The notes beneath the pieces are model-generated. The model was not told the origin of the DNA and made no database searches. It saw nothing but the letters and a program-made list of their open reading frames with translations. This document shows positions 41,618-50,481 of a stretch of DNA of 64,000 bases, in pieces. The stretch lies in the NCBI RefSeq assembly GCF_030063195.1, contig NZ_JASISS010000004.1, positions 1 to 64,000 of the forward strand. Reading direction: 5' to 3'. This DNA comes from Cryobacterium sp. PH31-AA6 (GTDB lineage: Bacteria; Actinomycetota; Actinomycetes; Actinomycetales; Microbacteriaceae). Every line of letters starts with the position of its first letter. Position 1 is the stretch's first letter. A program made the translations under genes and the position numbers.

Positions 41618-44335
41618 CTACTTGGTGACCTTCTTGGCCGGCTTCTTGGAGTCGGCGACGTCCACGACGGCGGCGCGGTTGGCGCGCACCTCCTTGAACG
41701 AGGTGCCGTAGTACGCGGCCTCCATGATGGTCTTCATGTCGGCGAGCATCGGCATCCGCGGGTTGGCCGGTGCGCACTGGTCGCCGTAGGCGCCCATTGC
41801 GAGGGAGTCGAGGCGACCGATGAAGTCTTCCTCGTTGACACCCTGAGCCTGGAAGGACGGCTTGATGCCGACCTGGTCGCGCAGCTTCTCGACGGCCTTG
41901 GCGTAGGACTCGATGCCCTCTTCGGGCGTCGAGGCCGGGAGGCCGAGGTGCTTGGCGATCTGCTGGAAGCGCTCGGGAGCAATGTAGCTCTCGTACTTGG
42001 GCCAGCTGGTCAGCTTGGTCGGGACGAGTCCGTTGTAACGGATCACGTGCGGCAGGTACGTGGCGTTCACTCGACCGTGGATCAAGTGGAGCTGCGCACC
42101 CGTGACGTGGGCCATCGCGTGACAAATTCCGAGGAACGCGTTACCGAATGCCATTCCGGCGATCGAGGATGCGTTGTGCATCTTCTCGCGGGCCTTGATC
42201 ACGCCGGCGTCCGTGCTGTTCGCGGTGCCGTTGGCGCTGGTCACGATGTTCTCGAAGATGAGCTTGATCGCGTGCAGGCAGAGGCCGTCGGTGAAGTCGT
42301 TCGCATAGACGGAGACGTAGGCCTCAGTCGCGTGTGTCAGAGCGTCGAAGCCGGAGTCGGCGACGAGGAATGACGGCATCGCGGCGGTCAGCGACGGGTC
42401 GATGATCGCGACGGTCGGGAGGAGGGCGTAGTCCGCGAGCGGGTACTTGACTCCACTGACCTCGTCGGTGATCACGGCGAACGGAGTCATCTCTGAACCG
42501 GTACCCGAGGTGGTCGGGATGCAGACGAGCTTGGCCAGTTCACCGAGGTCGGGGAACTTGAACGCGCGCTTGCGCACGTCGAAGAACTTTTCCTTCATGT
42601 CCGAGAATTCGATTTCGGGGTGTTCGTAGAGGAGCCACATGACCTTCGCGGCGTCCATCGGTGAGCCACCGCCGAGGGCGATGATCGTGTCGGGCTTGAA
42701 GGCCCGCATCTCTTCCGCGCCCTTGGTGACGGCGGAAACCGTCGGCTCCGGGAGCACGTTGTCGATGATCTGCAGCGAAACCCGGTTCTCGCGGCGGTTG
42801 AGCACGTCGAGGATCTTGTCAACGAAGCCGAGCTTGGTCATGGTCGCGTCGGTGACGATGGTGACGCGCTCGACGTTGCGCATGTCCGACAGGTAACGGA
42901 TCGCGTTCGGCTCGAAGTATGTCTTGGCGGGGACCTTGAACCACTGCAAGTTATTGTTCCTTCGACCGATCCGCTTGACGTTGATGAGGTTGATCGCCGA
43001 CACGTTGTTCGACACGGAGTTGTGGCCGTATGAGCCACAGCCCAGGGTGAGCGACGGGATGAAGGCGTTGTAGATGTCACCGATACCACCGAGCGAGCTC
43101 GGCGCGTTGGTGATGATGCGGACGGCCTTGACGCGCTTGCCGAACTCCTCGATGATCGCGGGGTTCTCGCTGTGGATCGAGCCGGAGTGGCCGAGACCGT
43201 CGAATTCCACCATCTGCTCGGAGAGCGAGATGCCTTCTTCGGTGTCCTTGGCGTGCAGCACGGCGAGCACCGGGGCCAGCTTTTCGCGGGTCATCGGCTC
43301 GTGCGGTCCAACGCTTGCAACCTCGACCAGGATGATCGACGTGTCTTCCGGAACCGTGAAGCCGGCCTGCTCGGCGATCCAGACCGGCGACTTGCCGACC
43401 ACGGACGCGTTCAGCTTGGCGCCGGCGCAGTTCTCCGAGTTGGCCTTGACACCGAAGATGAACTCTTCGAGCATGGTCTTCTCTTCGGGGGTGACCCGGT
43501 AGGCGTGCAGGATCTTGAATTCGGCCATGGCCTCGTTGTAGAGGGGCTCTTCGATGATGACGGCCTGCTCCGAAGCGCAGATCATGCCGTAGTCGAAGGC
43601 CTTCGAGAGCACGACGTCGTTGACGGCGCGCTTGAGCTTGGCGCTCTTCTCGATGAAGGCCGGTACGTTTCCGGCGCCGACGCCCAGGGCGGGCTTGCCG
43701 CAGGAGTAAGCCGCGCGGACCATGGCGTTTCCACCAGTCGCGAGGATCGTGGCAACTCCGGGGTGGTTCATCAGGAGCGTGCTGGCTTCGAGCGACGGAA
43801 CTTCGATCCACTGGATACAGTTCTTCGGGGCTCCAGCAGCGATCGCGGCGTCGCGCACGACGCGTGCGGCGGCGGCGGAGGACTGCTGGGCTGCGGGGTG
43901 GAAACCGAAAACGATCGGGTTGCGGGTCTTAAGGGCGATAAGGGATTTGAAGATTGCGGTCGAGGTGCAGTTCGTCACCGGGGTGATTCCGCAGATAACA
44001 CCGACCGGCTCGGCGATTTCGGTAATACCGGTAATTTCGTCGTGGCTGATAACGCCGACTGTCTTAAGGTTTTGCATGGAGTTCGTAACGTGCTCGCATG
44101 CGAAGAGGTTCTTCACGGCCTTGTCTTCGAAGACACCGCGGCCGGTTTCCTCTACAGCGTGAACAGCCAGTTCGGCATGTTTGCTGAGGGCCGCAACGGA
44201 CGCCTTCTTGACGATGTGGTCGATCTGTTCCTGGGTGAAATCGGCATATTCGAGCAGTGCCTCGCTCGCGCCTTTAACCAGAGTGTCAATTGTTGTTGCA
44301 AGTGACTCGGTGACTGGTTTGTCGATTATTGTCAT
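41618..44335 (-). CDS. adhE: Bifunctional acetaldehyde-CoA / alcohol dehydrogenase
   Basis: Fermentation enzyme of 905 residues that turns acetyl-CoA into ethanol in two NADH-dependent steps (reversible). Residues 1 to about 440 form the acetaldehyde dehydrogenase, with nucleophile Cys253 in YGMICASEQAVIIEE. The linker leads to an iron-type alcohol dehydrogenase with GGGSPMDAAKVMWLLYEHPE and the metal ligands in GFDALTHATEAY, NAFLGICHAMAHVTG and LHLIHGRVN. Full length and intact. AdhE builds spirosomes in other bacteria. Its presence suggests that the organism ferments or survives oxygen limitation. It stands alone with an AT-richer leader. Confidence 0.96.
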   Translation of the reverse strand: MTIIDKPVTESLATTIDTLVKGASEALLEYADFTQEQIDHIVKKASVAALSKHAELAVHAVEETGRGVFEDKAVKNLFACEHVTNSMQNLKTVGVISHDEITGITEIAEPVGVICGITPVTNCTSTAIFKSLIALKTRNPIVFGFHPAAQQSSAAAARVVRDAAIAAGAPKNCIQWIEVPSLEASTLLMNHPGVATILATGGNAMVRAAYSCGKPALGVGAGNVPAFIEKSAKLKRAVNDVVLSKAFDYGMICASEQAVIIEEPLYNEAMAEFKILHAYRVTPEEKTMLEEFIFGVKANSENCAGAKLNASVVGKSPVWIAEQAGFTVPEDTSIILVEVASVGPHEPMTREKLAPVLAVLHAKDTEEGISLSEQMVEFDGLGHSGSIHSENPAIIEEFGKRVKAVRIITNAPSSLGGIGDIYNAFIPSLTLGCGSYGHNSVSNNVSAINLINVKRIGRRNNNLQWFKVPAKTYFEPNAIRYLSDMRNVERVTIVTDATMTKLGFVDKILDVLNRRENRVSLQIIDNVLPEPTVSAVTKGAEEMRAFKPDTIIALGGGSPMDAAKVMWLLYEHPEIEFSDMKEKFFDVRKRAFKFPDLGELAKLVCIPTTSGTGSEMTPFAVITDEVSGVKYPLADYALLPTVAIIDPSLTAAMPSFLVADSGFDALTHATEAYVSVYANDFTDGLCLHAIKLIFENIVTSANGTANSTDAGVIKAREKMHNASSIAGMAFGNAFLGICHAMAHVTGAQLHLIHGRVNATYLPHVIRYNGLVPTKLTSWPKYESYIAPERFQQIAKHLGLPASTPEEGIESYAKAVEKLRDQVGIKPSFQAQGVNEEDFIGRLDSLAMGAYGDQCAPANPRMPMLADMKTIMEAAYYGTSFKEVRANRAAVVDVADSKKPAKKVTK

Positions 44336-44614
44336 GGTGCCCCTCTTCGGCAGCCCAACTTGGGCTTTTCGCCTCTTTATCCAATTCTACGACTTCGCGG
44401 TCAGGGCCGGGTGTCGGCGAGGGGGTCGCTGGGCCGAGATAAGAGATACATTGATGCATTTATCCTGATCTTCCGGCCCTTTTTCGGCGAAAAAAAAGTT
44501 CAACTATTTTCTCCGACCGCGGGAATAAACGAGGGGAATCCCTGATCGGGCGCTTACCGCGGCGCCAAGGGGAGGGAATACGCCTCGGCGGAGGCGCGAC
44601 GGGGCCGCGCCGGA
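44336..44614 (-). promoter_or_regulatory. AT-rich leader and promoter region of adhE
   Basis: The longest gene-free stretch of its kind here and locally AT-rich. On the adhE strand it holds a small perfect palindrome AGCCCAA-G-TTGGGCT just before the GAGGGG ribosome site (44,352-44,366), a possible -10 TAGAAT (near 44,389), an imperfect palindrome around TTGATGCAT (44,441-44,464), and a run of eight T (44,491-44,498). I see no clear Rex or FNR site. Confidence 0.4.
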
Positions 44615-45760
44615 TCAGTGGCGTCCAAGGTGCTGCACGGCTGCGACGGCGTCGTGCACGGCGGCGGCGGCCAGGCCGGCCTCCGCGGCGGTCGTACTGG
44701 AGGCCAGCGTGAACCGCACGGCCGTGAGCGCTTCCTCGGCCGGGAAACCCATCGCGGTGAGCACGTGGGAGGGCTCGTCGCTGCCGGCCGCACAGGCCGA
44801 GCCGCTCGAGCAGACGATCCCACGCTGCTCCAGCTCGAGCAGGACGGCCTCGCCGCTCGTTCCCGGAAAGATGAAGGACGCGCTTCCGGGCAGTCGCTCG
44901 GACGGATGCCCGGTGAGCCGAGCCGAGGCGGTGCCGGCGAGCACCGTGGCAATGAAGGCGTCGCGCAGCCCGGTCACCCGCTGGGAGGCGCCGACGCGTT
45001 CCTCCTCGGCCAGCCGCAGGGCGATCGCCAGGGCGACGGCACCCGCGACGTTCTCGGTTCCGCTGCGGTGGCCGCGTTCCTGGCCGCCGCCGTGCACGAG
45101 CGGTTCGATCGTGAGCCGACGACGCAGGTAGACCGCCCCGATGCCCTGCGGGGCCCCGAGCTTGTGCCCGGACAGGCTGAGGGCGTCGACGCCGAGCGCG
45201 ACGGTGTCGAGCGACAGCCAACCCGCGGCCTGCACGGCGTCCGTGTGGAAGGGCACGCCGGAAGCCGTGGCGATGGCGGTGAGGTCGCGCAGCGGCTGGA
45301 CCGTGCCGACCTCGTTGTTCGCGTACTGCACGGACACGAGGGTCGTTTCCGGCCGGATCAGCCGGCGTAGCTGCGCGGGGTCGACCTGGCCGGTGGCATC
45401 CGGATCCAGCATCGTGATCTCGAAGCCATGGAGGCGACGGAGGTAGTCGCAGGACTCCAGCACGGCCTCGTGCTCGATCGGGGTGGTGATGATCTGGCGG
45501 CCGCGGGGCGACCCGAGGGCGATGCCCTTGATCGCGAGGTTGTCTGCCTCTGTGCCGCCGCTGGTGAAGACCACCTCGGTGGCGCGGCAGCCGAGCACGG
45601 CCGCGACGCTCTTCCTCGCCTCCTGCAGCGTGGCGGCCGCTGCTTCGCCCACAAGGTGGTGGCTCGACGGGTTGCCGAATCCGCCGGTGAGCTGTGGCCA
45701 GAGCGCATCGAGTACCTCCCGGCGCACGGGGGTGGTGGCGGCGTTGTCGAGGTAGACCAT
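44615..45760 (-). CDS. Cysteine desulfurase (NifS/IscS type) of the nad operon
   Basis: PLP enzyme that takes sulfur from cysteine for iron-sulfur cluster assembly. It has 381 residues. MVYLDNAATTPVRREV is the class start; HTDAVQAAGW, Lys200 in SLSGHKLGAPQG (PLP Schiff base) and the persulfide Cys323 in CSSGSACAAGSDEPSHVL follow. The ATG at MVYLDN was chosen; upstream in-frame sequence overlaps nadC. It starts 7 bases after nadC. It is therefore the last gene of the nad operon, where it probably supplies sulfur for the oxygen-sensitive 4Fe-4S cluster of NadA, as NadA-linked desulfurases do in Bacillus. Confidence 0.9.
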   Translation of the reverse strand: MVYLDNAATTPVRREVLDALWPQLTGGFGNPSSHHLVGEAAAATLQEARKSVAAVLGCRATEVVFTSGGTEADNLAIKGIALGSPRGRQIITTPIEHEAVLESCDYLRRLHGFEITMLDPDATGQVDPAQLRRLIRPETTLVSVQYANNEVGTVQPLRDLTAIATASGVPFHTDAVQAAGWLSLDTVALGVDALSLSGHKLGAPQGIGAVYLRRRLTIEPLVHGGGQERGHRSGTENVAGAVALAIALRLAEEERVGASQRVTGLRDAFIATVLAGTASARLTGHPSERLPGSASFIFPGTSGEAVLLELEQRGIVCSSGSACAAGSDEPSHVLTAMGFPAEEALTAVRFTLASSTTAAEAGLAAAAVHDAVAAVQHLGRH

Positions 45761-45767
45761 CAGCGGG

Positions 45768-46625
45768 TCAACCCTGGAGCACCGCGATGTCGAGGCCGAG
45801 ATCGAGCGAACGCACGCTGTGGGTGAGGGCACCCACCGAGATGATGTCGACCCCCGACTCGGCGATGGCGCGCACCGTCGTCAGCGAGACCCCGCCGCTG
45901 GCCTCGACCAGGGCGCGGCCGGCGGTCAACCGCACGCCCTCGGCGAGCTCGTCGGGTGTGAAGTTGTCGAGCATGATCGTATCGACGCCGGCGGCCAGCA
46001 CCGGTTCGATCTGGTCGATTCGGTCCACCTCCACCTCGAGGTGGGTGGTGTGTGAGATTCGGTCCCGCACCTGGCGCAACGCCTCGGTGAGGCCGAGGCC
46101 CCCGGCGGTGAGCACGGCCAGGTGGTTGTCCTTGGCCATCACGGCGTCGGACAGGCTGAACCGGTGGTTGTGACCTCCACCGCTGCGCACGGCGTGACGC
46201 TCGACCGCGCGCAGTCCCGGCGTGGTCTTCCGGGTGTCGACGATCCGGGCACGGGTGCCGGACGTCTCGGCGACGTAGAGCGCTGTGAGGGTGGCGATGC
46301 CACTCATCCGCTGCACGAAGTTGAGTCCGATCCGCTCCGCCTGAAGGATGCCGCGGGCCGGGCCGGACGCCTCGGCGAGCACCTCACCCGGTTCGAACGC
46401 GGCGCCGTCCGCCACGAACAGCTGCACGTCGATGCGTGGATCGGTCAGCCGGAAGGCCGAGGCGAACACGGCGCCGCCGCTGAAGATGCCGGCCTCCCTG
46501 GCGACCAGCTGTGCCGTCGCCACGGCCTCGGCGGGGATGAGCACCTCGCTCGTCACGTCTCCCCACGGAGCGTCTTCGTCGAGGGCGGCGCGCACGACGG
46601 TGTCGATGGCATTCGTGGTCAGCAT
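45768..46625 (-). CDS. nadC: Nicotinate-nucleotide pyrophosphorylase (carboxylating)
   Basis: Converts quinolinate and PRPP to nicotinate mononucleotide, CO2 and pyrophosphate, the third step of de novo NAD synthesis. The 285 residues show GIATLTALYV, RIVDTRKTTPGLRAVERHAVRSGGGHNHRFSLSDAVMAKDNHL (PRPP/quinolinate pocket, family hallmark), EVEVDRIDQ and VEASGGVSLTTVRAIAESGVDIISVGALTHS. Its start overlaps the nadB end by 7 bases. Confidence 0.96.
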   Translation of the reverse strand: MLTTNAIDTVVRAALDEDAPWGDVTSEVLIPAEAVATAQLVAREAGIFSGGAVFASAFRLTDPRIDVQLFVADGAAFEPGEVLAEASGPARGILQAERIGLNFVQRMSGIATLTALYVAETSGTRARIVDTRKTTPGLRAVERHAVRSGGGHNHRFSLSDAVMAKDNHLAVLTAGGLGLTEALRQVRDRISHTTHLEVEVDRIDQIEPVLAAGVDTIMLDNFTPDELAEGVRLTAGRALVEASGGVSLTTVRAIAESGVDIISVGALTHSVRSLDLGLDIAVLQG

Positions 46626-48316
46626 GCGATGGCCTCCTCGGCCTCGATGACGGGTTCGGGTTCAGATGTTTCCCGGCGCAGCTCCCGGCTGTGGGCGACC
46701 GTGTGCGCGAGCTCGGGCCGGCTGGTGGGGAAATCGGAGCGGTAGTGGGCGCCGCGGGATTCCTCCCGGCCGAGCGCGGCCACGACGGTGATCCGGGCGA
46801 GGTCGAACAGGTTCGCGTCCTCATATGCTCGGATCTGCGCCTCCGGGCCGGGGGCGGCATCCGGGCCGGTGGCCGGGCGGATCCAGTCGGCCAGGGTCGT
46901 GGCCGCGGTGGCGAGGCCGTCGCCGCTACGGAGCACACCGGCGTACTGCCACATGACCCTCTGGATCGCGTCGCGGTCGGCCACCGTTCGTTGAGCGCCT
47001 GACTCGGCCCGTGGGCCGGCCGGATGGCCGGGGGTGGGGCCGTGCGGGGGGATGTGGCTCGGTCGGGTGGCATCGCGGTCCGCGGCATCCGCCGGGTCGG
47101 CGAGCGAGTCGCCCAGTGCGCGCACGGCCCGGTCGGCGAAGACGGCAGCCTCCAGGAGCGAATTCGACGCCAGTCGGTTGGCGCCGTGGGCGCCGGTGCG
47201 CGCCGTCTCGCCGACGGCGAAGAGGCCAGGCAGGCTCGCGCGACCCGAGGTGTCGGTGAGTACGCCGCCCATCCAGTAGTGCGCGGCCGGGGCGACCGGG
47301 ATCGGCTCGGCGGCCCAGTCCAGACCGGCCAGGCGGCAGGCCGCGGTGATGGTCGGGAAACGCGTTTCGAGCAGGTCTCGGCCGAGGCCGGTGGCATCGA
47401 GCAGCACGGGGGCCCCGTCCTGTTCCGCCATTTCGTGGGCGATGCTCCGGGCCACGACGTCCCTGGGCGCCAGTTCGGCGCCGGGGTGCACATCGAGCAT
47501 GAAACGCGTGCCGAGCGCGTTGCGCAACACGGCGCCTTCCCCGCGCACCGCCTCCGAAACGAGGGGGGTTCCCGGCACTGCGAGGGCGGTCGGGTGAAAC
47601 TGGTAGAACTCCAGGTCGGCGACGGCCGCGCCGGCCCGCCAGGCTGCGGCGACGCCGTCGCCGGTGGCCAGGGCGGGATTCGTCGTGTGCGGGTAGAGAG
47701 AACCCGCGCCTCCGGTGGCGAGAATGACCGAGTCGGCGGCCACGCTCTGCAGTTCGCCGTCGGGCCCGAGCAGGATCGCGCCGGTCACCCGTCCGTCCCG
47801 CACGACCAGGTCGACGAGCATGGTGTGTTCCCGGATGACCAGGCGGGGTTCGGAGCCCGCTATGGCCGATGGCAGCGTGCGGGCACGTTCAGCGCGTTCC
47901 CGCACCGTCGTGACGAGGGCGACCTCGATGGCCGCTCCGGTGGCGTCCCCGCCGGCGTGCAAAACCCGCGACCGCGAATGCGCGGCCTCGAGCCCCCTGG
48001 TGACCCCGGACTCATCCCGGTCGAAGTCGACCCCGAAGCGGATGAGATCGCGCACCCGGTCGGGACCCTCCGTGCACAACACCTGGACCGCAACGGGGTC
48101 GCAGAGTCCGGCGCCCGCGCGCAGGGTGTCGACCACGTGGGACTCCACCGAGTCGTCGGGGAACATCGCCGCGGCGATGCCGCCCTGGGCATAGCGGGTG
48201 TTGCTGTCCGGCAGGGCGGCCTTGGTCACCAGGGTGACGGTATGGCCGGCGTCCGTCGCCCGGATGGCGGCGATGAGCCCGGCCAGGCCACTCCCGACGA
48301 CGAGGACGTGCGTCAT
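46619..48316 (-). CDS. nadB: L-aspartate oxidase
   Basis: FAD enzyme that oxidises aspartate to iminoaspartate for NadA. Of 565 residues, the N terminus is the FAD-binding VVGSGLAGLIAAIRATDAGHTVTLVTKA. SNTRYAQGGIAAAM, ILATGGAGSLYPHTTNP, RGEGAVLRNALGTRFM, HYWMGGVLTDTSGR and GANRLASNSLLEA are the expected family blocks. A Pro/His-rich insertion (about 410-440) before the C-terminal helical domain is unusual in length but looks like a linker. It starts 2 bases after nadA. Confidence 0.95.
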   Translation of the reverse strand: MTHVLVVGSGLAGLIAAIRATDAGHTVTLVTKAALPDSNTRYAQGGIAAAMFPDDSVESHVVDTLRAGAGLCDPVAVQVLCTEGPDRVRDLIRFGVDFDRDESGVTRGLEAAHSRSRVLHAGGDATGAAIEVALVTTVRERAERARTLPSAIAGSEPRLVIREHTMLVDLVVRDGRVTGAILLGPDGELQSVAADSVILATGGAGSLYPHTTNPALATGDGVAAAWRAGAAVADLEFYQFHPTALAVPGTPLVSEAVRGEGAVLRNALGTRFMLDVHPGAELAPRDVVARSIAHEMAEQDGAPVLLDATGLGRDLLETRFPTITAACRLAGLDWAAEPIPVAPAAHYWMGGVLTDTSGRASLPGLFAVGETARTGAHGANRLASNSLLEAAVFADRAVRALGDSLADPADAADRDATRPSHIPPHGPTPGHPAGPRAESGAQRTVADRDAIQRVMWQYAGVLRSGDGLATAATTLADWIRPATGPDAAPGPEAQIRAYEDANLFDLARITVVAALGREESRGAHYRSDFPTSRPELAHTVAHSRELRRETSEPEPVIEAEEAIAC

Positions 48317-48318
48317 GG

Positions 48319-49635
48319 TCAGGCTCCCTGGCGCGCCGGTGCCGGCGGCAGGGCCGCGAGCATCCGTTCGAGGGCGGTGCGGGCGGGTCCCGCGACGTCG
48401 TCAGGTACGACGATCCGGTTGAGGACCACCGGCGGCTCCTCGACGGTGCCGACCAGACCCTCGAGCACCCAGGCCAGGTAGCCGGCGTGGATGCGGTACA
48501 TCGTCGAGCACGGGCAGATCACCGGGTCGAGGCAGAAGATTGTGTGTTCGGGGTGCTGGGCGGCGAGGCGCTGCACCAGGTTGATCTCCGTGCCGATGGC
48601 GAAGGTCGAGCCGGCGGGCGCCGCCTCGATGGCCTTCTTGATGAAGTCGGTGGAGCCGTATTCGTCTGCGGCATCGACGACGGCCATCGGGCACTCCGGG
48701 TGAACGATCACCCGCACACCGGGGTGTTCCCGGCGCGCGGTGTCGACCTGGTCGACGGTGAAACGCTTGTGCACGCTGCAGAACCCGTGCCAGAGCACGA
48801 CCTGCGCCGCGCCCAGTTCCGCGGCCGTGTTGCCGCCGAGCGGCTTGCGCGGGTTCCACATCGGCATCCGGTCCAGGGGCACGCCCATCGCCTTCGCGGT
48901 GTTGCGGCCCAGGTGCTGGTCGGGGAAGAAGAGCACCCGCTGGCCGCGTTCGAACGCCCACTCGAGCACGGTCTCCGCATTGGACGACGTGCAGACGATC
49001 CCGCCGTTTGCGCCGCAGAACGCCTTGAGCGCCGCCGAGGAATTCATGTAGGTGACGGGGATGACCGGCACCCGGCCGTCGGCATCCGGGGCAGTGCCGT
49101 ACAGCTCCTCCAGCTGTTCCCAGCAGTCGGTCACGGAGTCGATGTCGGCCATGTCGGCCATCGAGCAGCCGGCGGCCAGGTTGGGCAGGATGACGGCCTG
49201 GGCGGGGGTGGACAGCAGGTCGGCGGTCTCGGCCATGAAGTGCACGCCGCAGAAGACGATGGCCTCTGCGTCTGGCCGGCTCTTCGTGGCCTGGGCAAGC
49301 TGGAAGGAGTCTCCGACGAAGTCGGCGTGCTGGAGCACCTCTTCGCGCTGGTAGAAGTGCCCGAGGATGACGACTCGGTCGCCGAGGGTTGCCTTGGCGG
49401 CACGGATGCGCTCGGCCAGCTCCTCAGGGGATGCGGTCCGGTAGGTCTCCGGGAGTGCGCCCTGCCGCGGTGATCCGGTCGGAATCACGTCGCCCATTGA
49501 TGAGCCGGGACCGTAGCCCGGCGTGCCGGCGTCGAGTTCCCACGGGCCGGCGGTGAGCTCTGGGCTGCAGGTGCTGCCCGCGGCGGCTCCGGTGCTGATC
49601 AGCTTGATGGTCTGGTCGACGGATGCGATGGTCAT
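48319..49635 (-). CDS. nadA: Quinolinate synthase
   Basis: Condenses iminoaspartate with dihydroxyacetone phosphate to quinolinate using a 4Fe-4S cluster. It has 438 residues, the long actinobacterial form. The core starts at VVILGHFYQREEVLQHADFVGDSF. Likely cluster cysteines are Cys157 (AAGCSMAD), Cys286 (WHGFCSVHKRF) and one of Cys374/Cys376 (VICPCSTMYRI); VHPECPM is also conserved. MTIASVDQ was taken as the start because it lies 58 bases after nrtR; the longer reading runs through nrtR in another frame. First structural gene of the nad operon. Confidence 0.95.
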   Translation of the reverse strand: MTIASVDQTIKLISTGAAAGSTCSPELTAGPWELDAGTPGYGPGSSMGDVIPTGSPRQGALPETYRTASPEELAERIRAAKATLGDRVVILGHFYQREEVLQHADFVGDSFQLAQATKSRPDAEAIVFCGVHFMAETADLLSTPAQAVILPNLAAGCSMADMADIDSVTDCWEQLEELYGTAPDADGRVPVIPVTYMNSSAALKAFCGANGGIVCTSSNAETVLEWAFERGQRVLFFPDQHLGRNTAKAMGVPLDRMPMWNPRKPLGGNTAAELGAAQVVLWHGFCSVHKRFTVDQVDTARREHPGVRVIVHPECPMAVVDAADEYGSTDFIKKAIEAAPAGSTFAIGTEINLVQRLAAQHPEHTIFCLDPVICPCSTMYRIHAGYLAWVLEGLVGTVEEPPVVLNRIVVPDDVAGPARTALERMLAALPPAPARQGA

Positions 49636-49693
49636 GGGGTTGCTCCTCGGGGTGATGAAAATCGACGGCAGTTCTCGGGGCCGGACATGGCGG

Positions 49694-50386
49694 TCAGCCG
49701 ATCGAGGGGCCGAGCGGGCCCAGGTCGACGGATCGGACGGAGTCGTTGTAGCGGTAGAGCCGGGGTGGCCGGTGCCTGGCGCCTGCCACCCGTTCCCCGG
49801 TGTCGACGACCGTTCCGGAGGACTCGACCGTGCGGCGGAAGTTGGCCGGGTCGAGCGGTTTCTGCAGCACGGCCTCGTGCACATCGCGGAGCTGCGCGAG
49901 AGTGAAGGTCTCACCGAGGAAGGCATGTGCGATCCGGGAGTATTCGACCTTCGTGCGAAGCCGCCACAACGCGTACTCGACGATTCGGTTGTGGTCGAAG
50001 GCGAGCTCGGGGAGCCGGTCGGCGGGGAACCACTCCACATTGCCGCCCTCCACGGCGAGTGCGGCCTCACCGGACTCGACGAGGGCCCAATAGACCACGG
50101 AGACCACCCGACCGCCGGGAGAGCGACCGGGGTCGCCGAAGGTGTAGAGCTGCTCGAGGTACTTGGGGGTTAGCCCGGTGGTCTCGCGCAGGGTGCGCGC
50201 GGCGGCCGTCGCGAGTTCCTCGTCGGCCGGCAGGCCTCCGCCGGGGAGCGCCCACTGGTCGAGGAACGGCTCCCTGGTGCGGCGCACGAGCGGCAGCCAG
50301 AGCGTCTTGAAGTCCGACTCCGCGTCGGGGCGGAGCGCGAAAATGACCGTCGAGACGGCGAGTGTCGCCTGGGTCTGCACGGTCAT
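49694..50386 (-). CDS. nrtR: NrtR-type Nudix regulator of NAD metabolism
   Basis: A 230-residue protein with an N-terminal Nudix fold and a C-terminal winged helix (about 155-215, with FTLAQLRDVHEAVLQKPLDPANFRRTVESSG). The Nudix box LPGGGLPADEELATAAARTLRETTGL has lost the catalytic REXXEE glutamates (RETTG). That is how NrtR repressors, which bind ADP-ribose instead of cleaving it, differ from hydrolases. It lies directly upstream of nadABC and is probably co-transcribed with it, so it would be an autoregulated local repressor. Two GTCA-N3-TGAC palindromes lie in its promoter. Confidence 0.88.
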   Translation of the reverse strand: MTVQTQATLAVSTVIFALRPDAESDFKTLWLPLVRRTREPFLDQWALPGGGLPADEELATAAARTLRETTGLTPKYLEQLYTFGDPGRSPGGRVVSVVYWALVESGEAALAVEGGNVEWFPADRLPELAFDHNRIVEYALWRLRTKVEYSRIAHAFLGETFTLAQLRDVHEAVLQKPLDPANFRRTVESSGTVVDTGERVAGARHRPPRLYRYNDSVRSVDLGPLGPSIG

Positions 50387-50408
50387 CTGCGGTATCCACT
50401 AAGTAAAG

Positions 50409-50454
50409 GTCAGTGTGACTCTAACTGGTGACACCATCATATAGTCATAATGAC
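50409..50454 (-). promoter_or_regulatory. Promoter of the nrtR-nad operon with two candidate NrtR operators
   Basis: Two 11-base palindromes of the same form, GTCAGTGTGAC (50,409-50,419) and GTCATAATGAC (50,444-50,454), have centres 35 bases apart. Between them, on the minus strand, lies TATGAT (50,436-50,441), a good -10 element. Repressor on both sites would bracket the promoter. Assignment to NrtR is by position. Confidence 0.55.
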
Positions 50455-50481
50455 CCGAACTCACAACCCTGTGCTGGACTG

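Noticed and set aside
44441..44464. TTGAT half site resembling an FNR/Crp box upstream of adhE
   Set aside because: Only one half matches, and the second half (TTATC) does not fit ATCAA. Kept only as part of the leader description.
44489..44498. T8 run as intrinsic terminator of the nad operon
   Set aside because: On the minus strand no stable stem lies directly before the T run, so I left it as part of the adhE leader.
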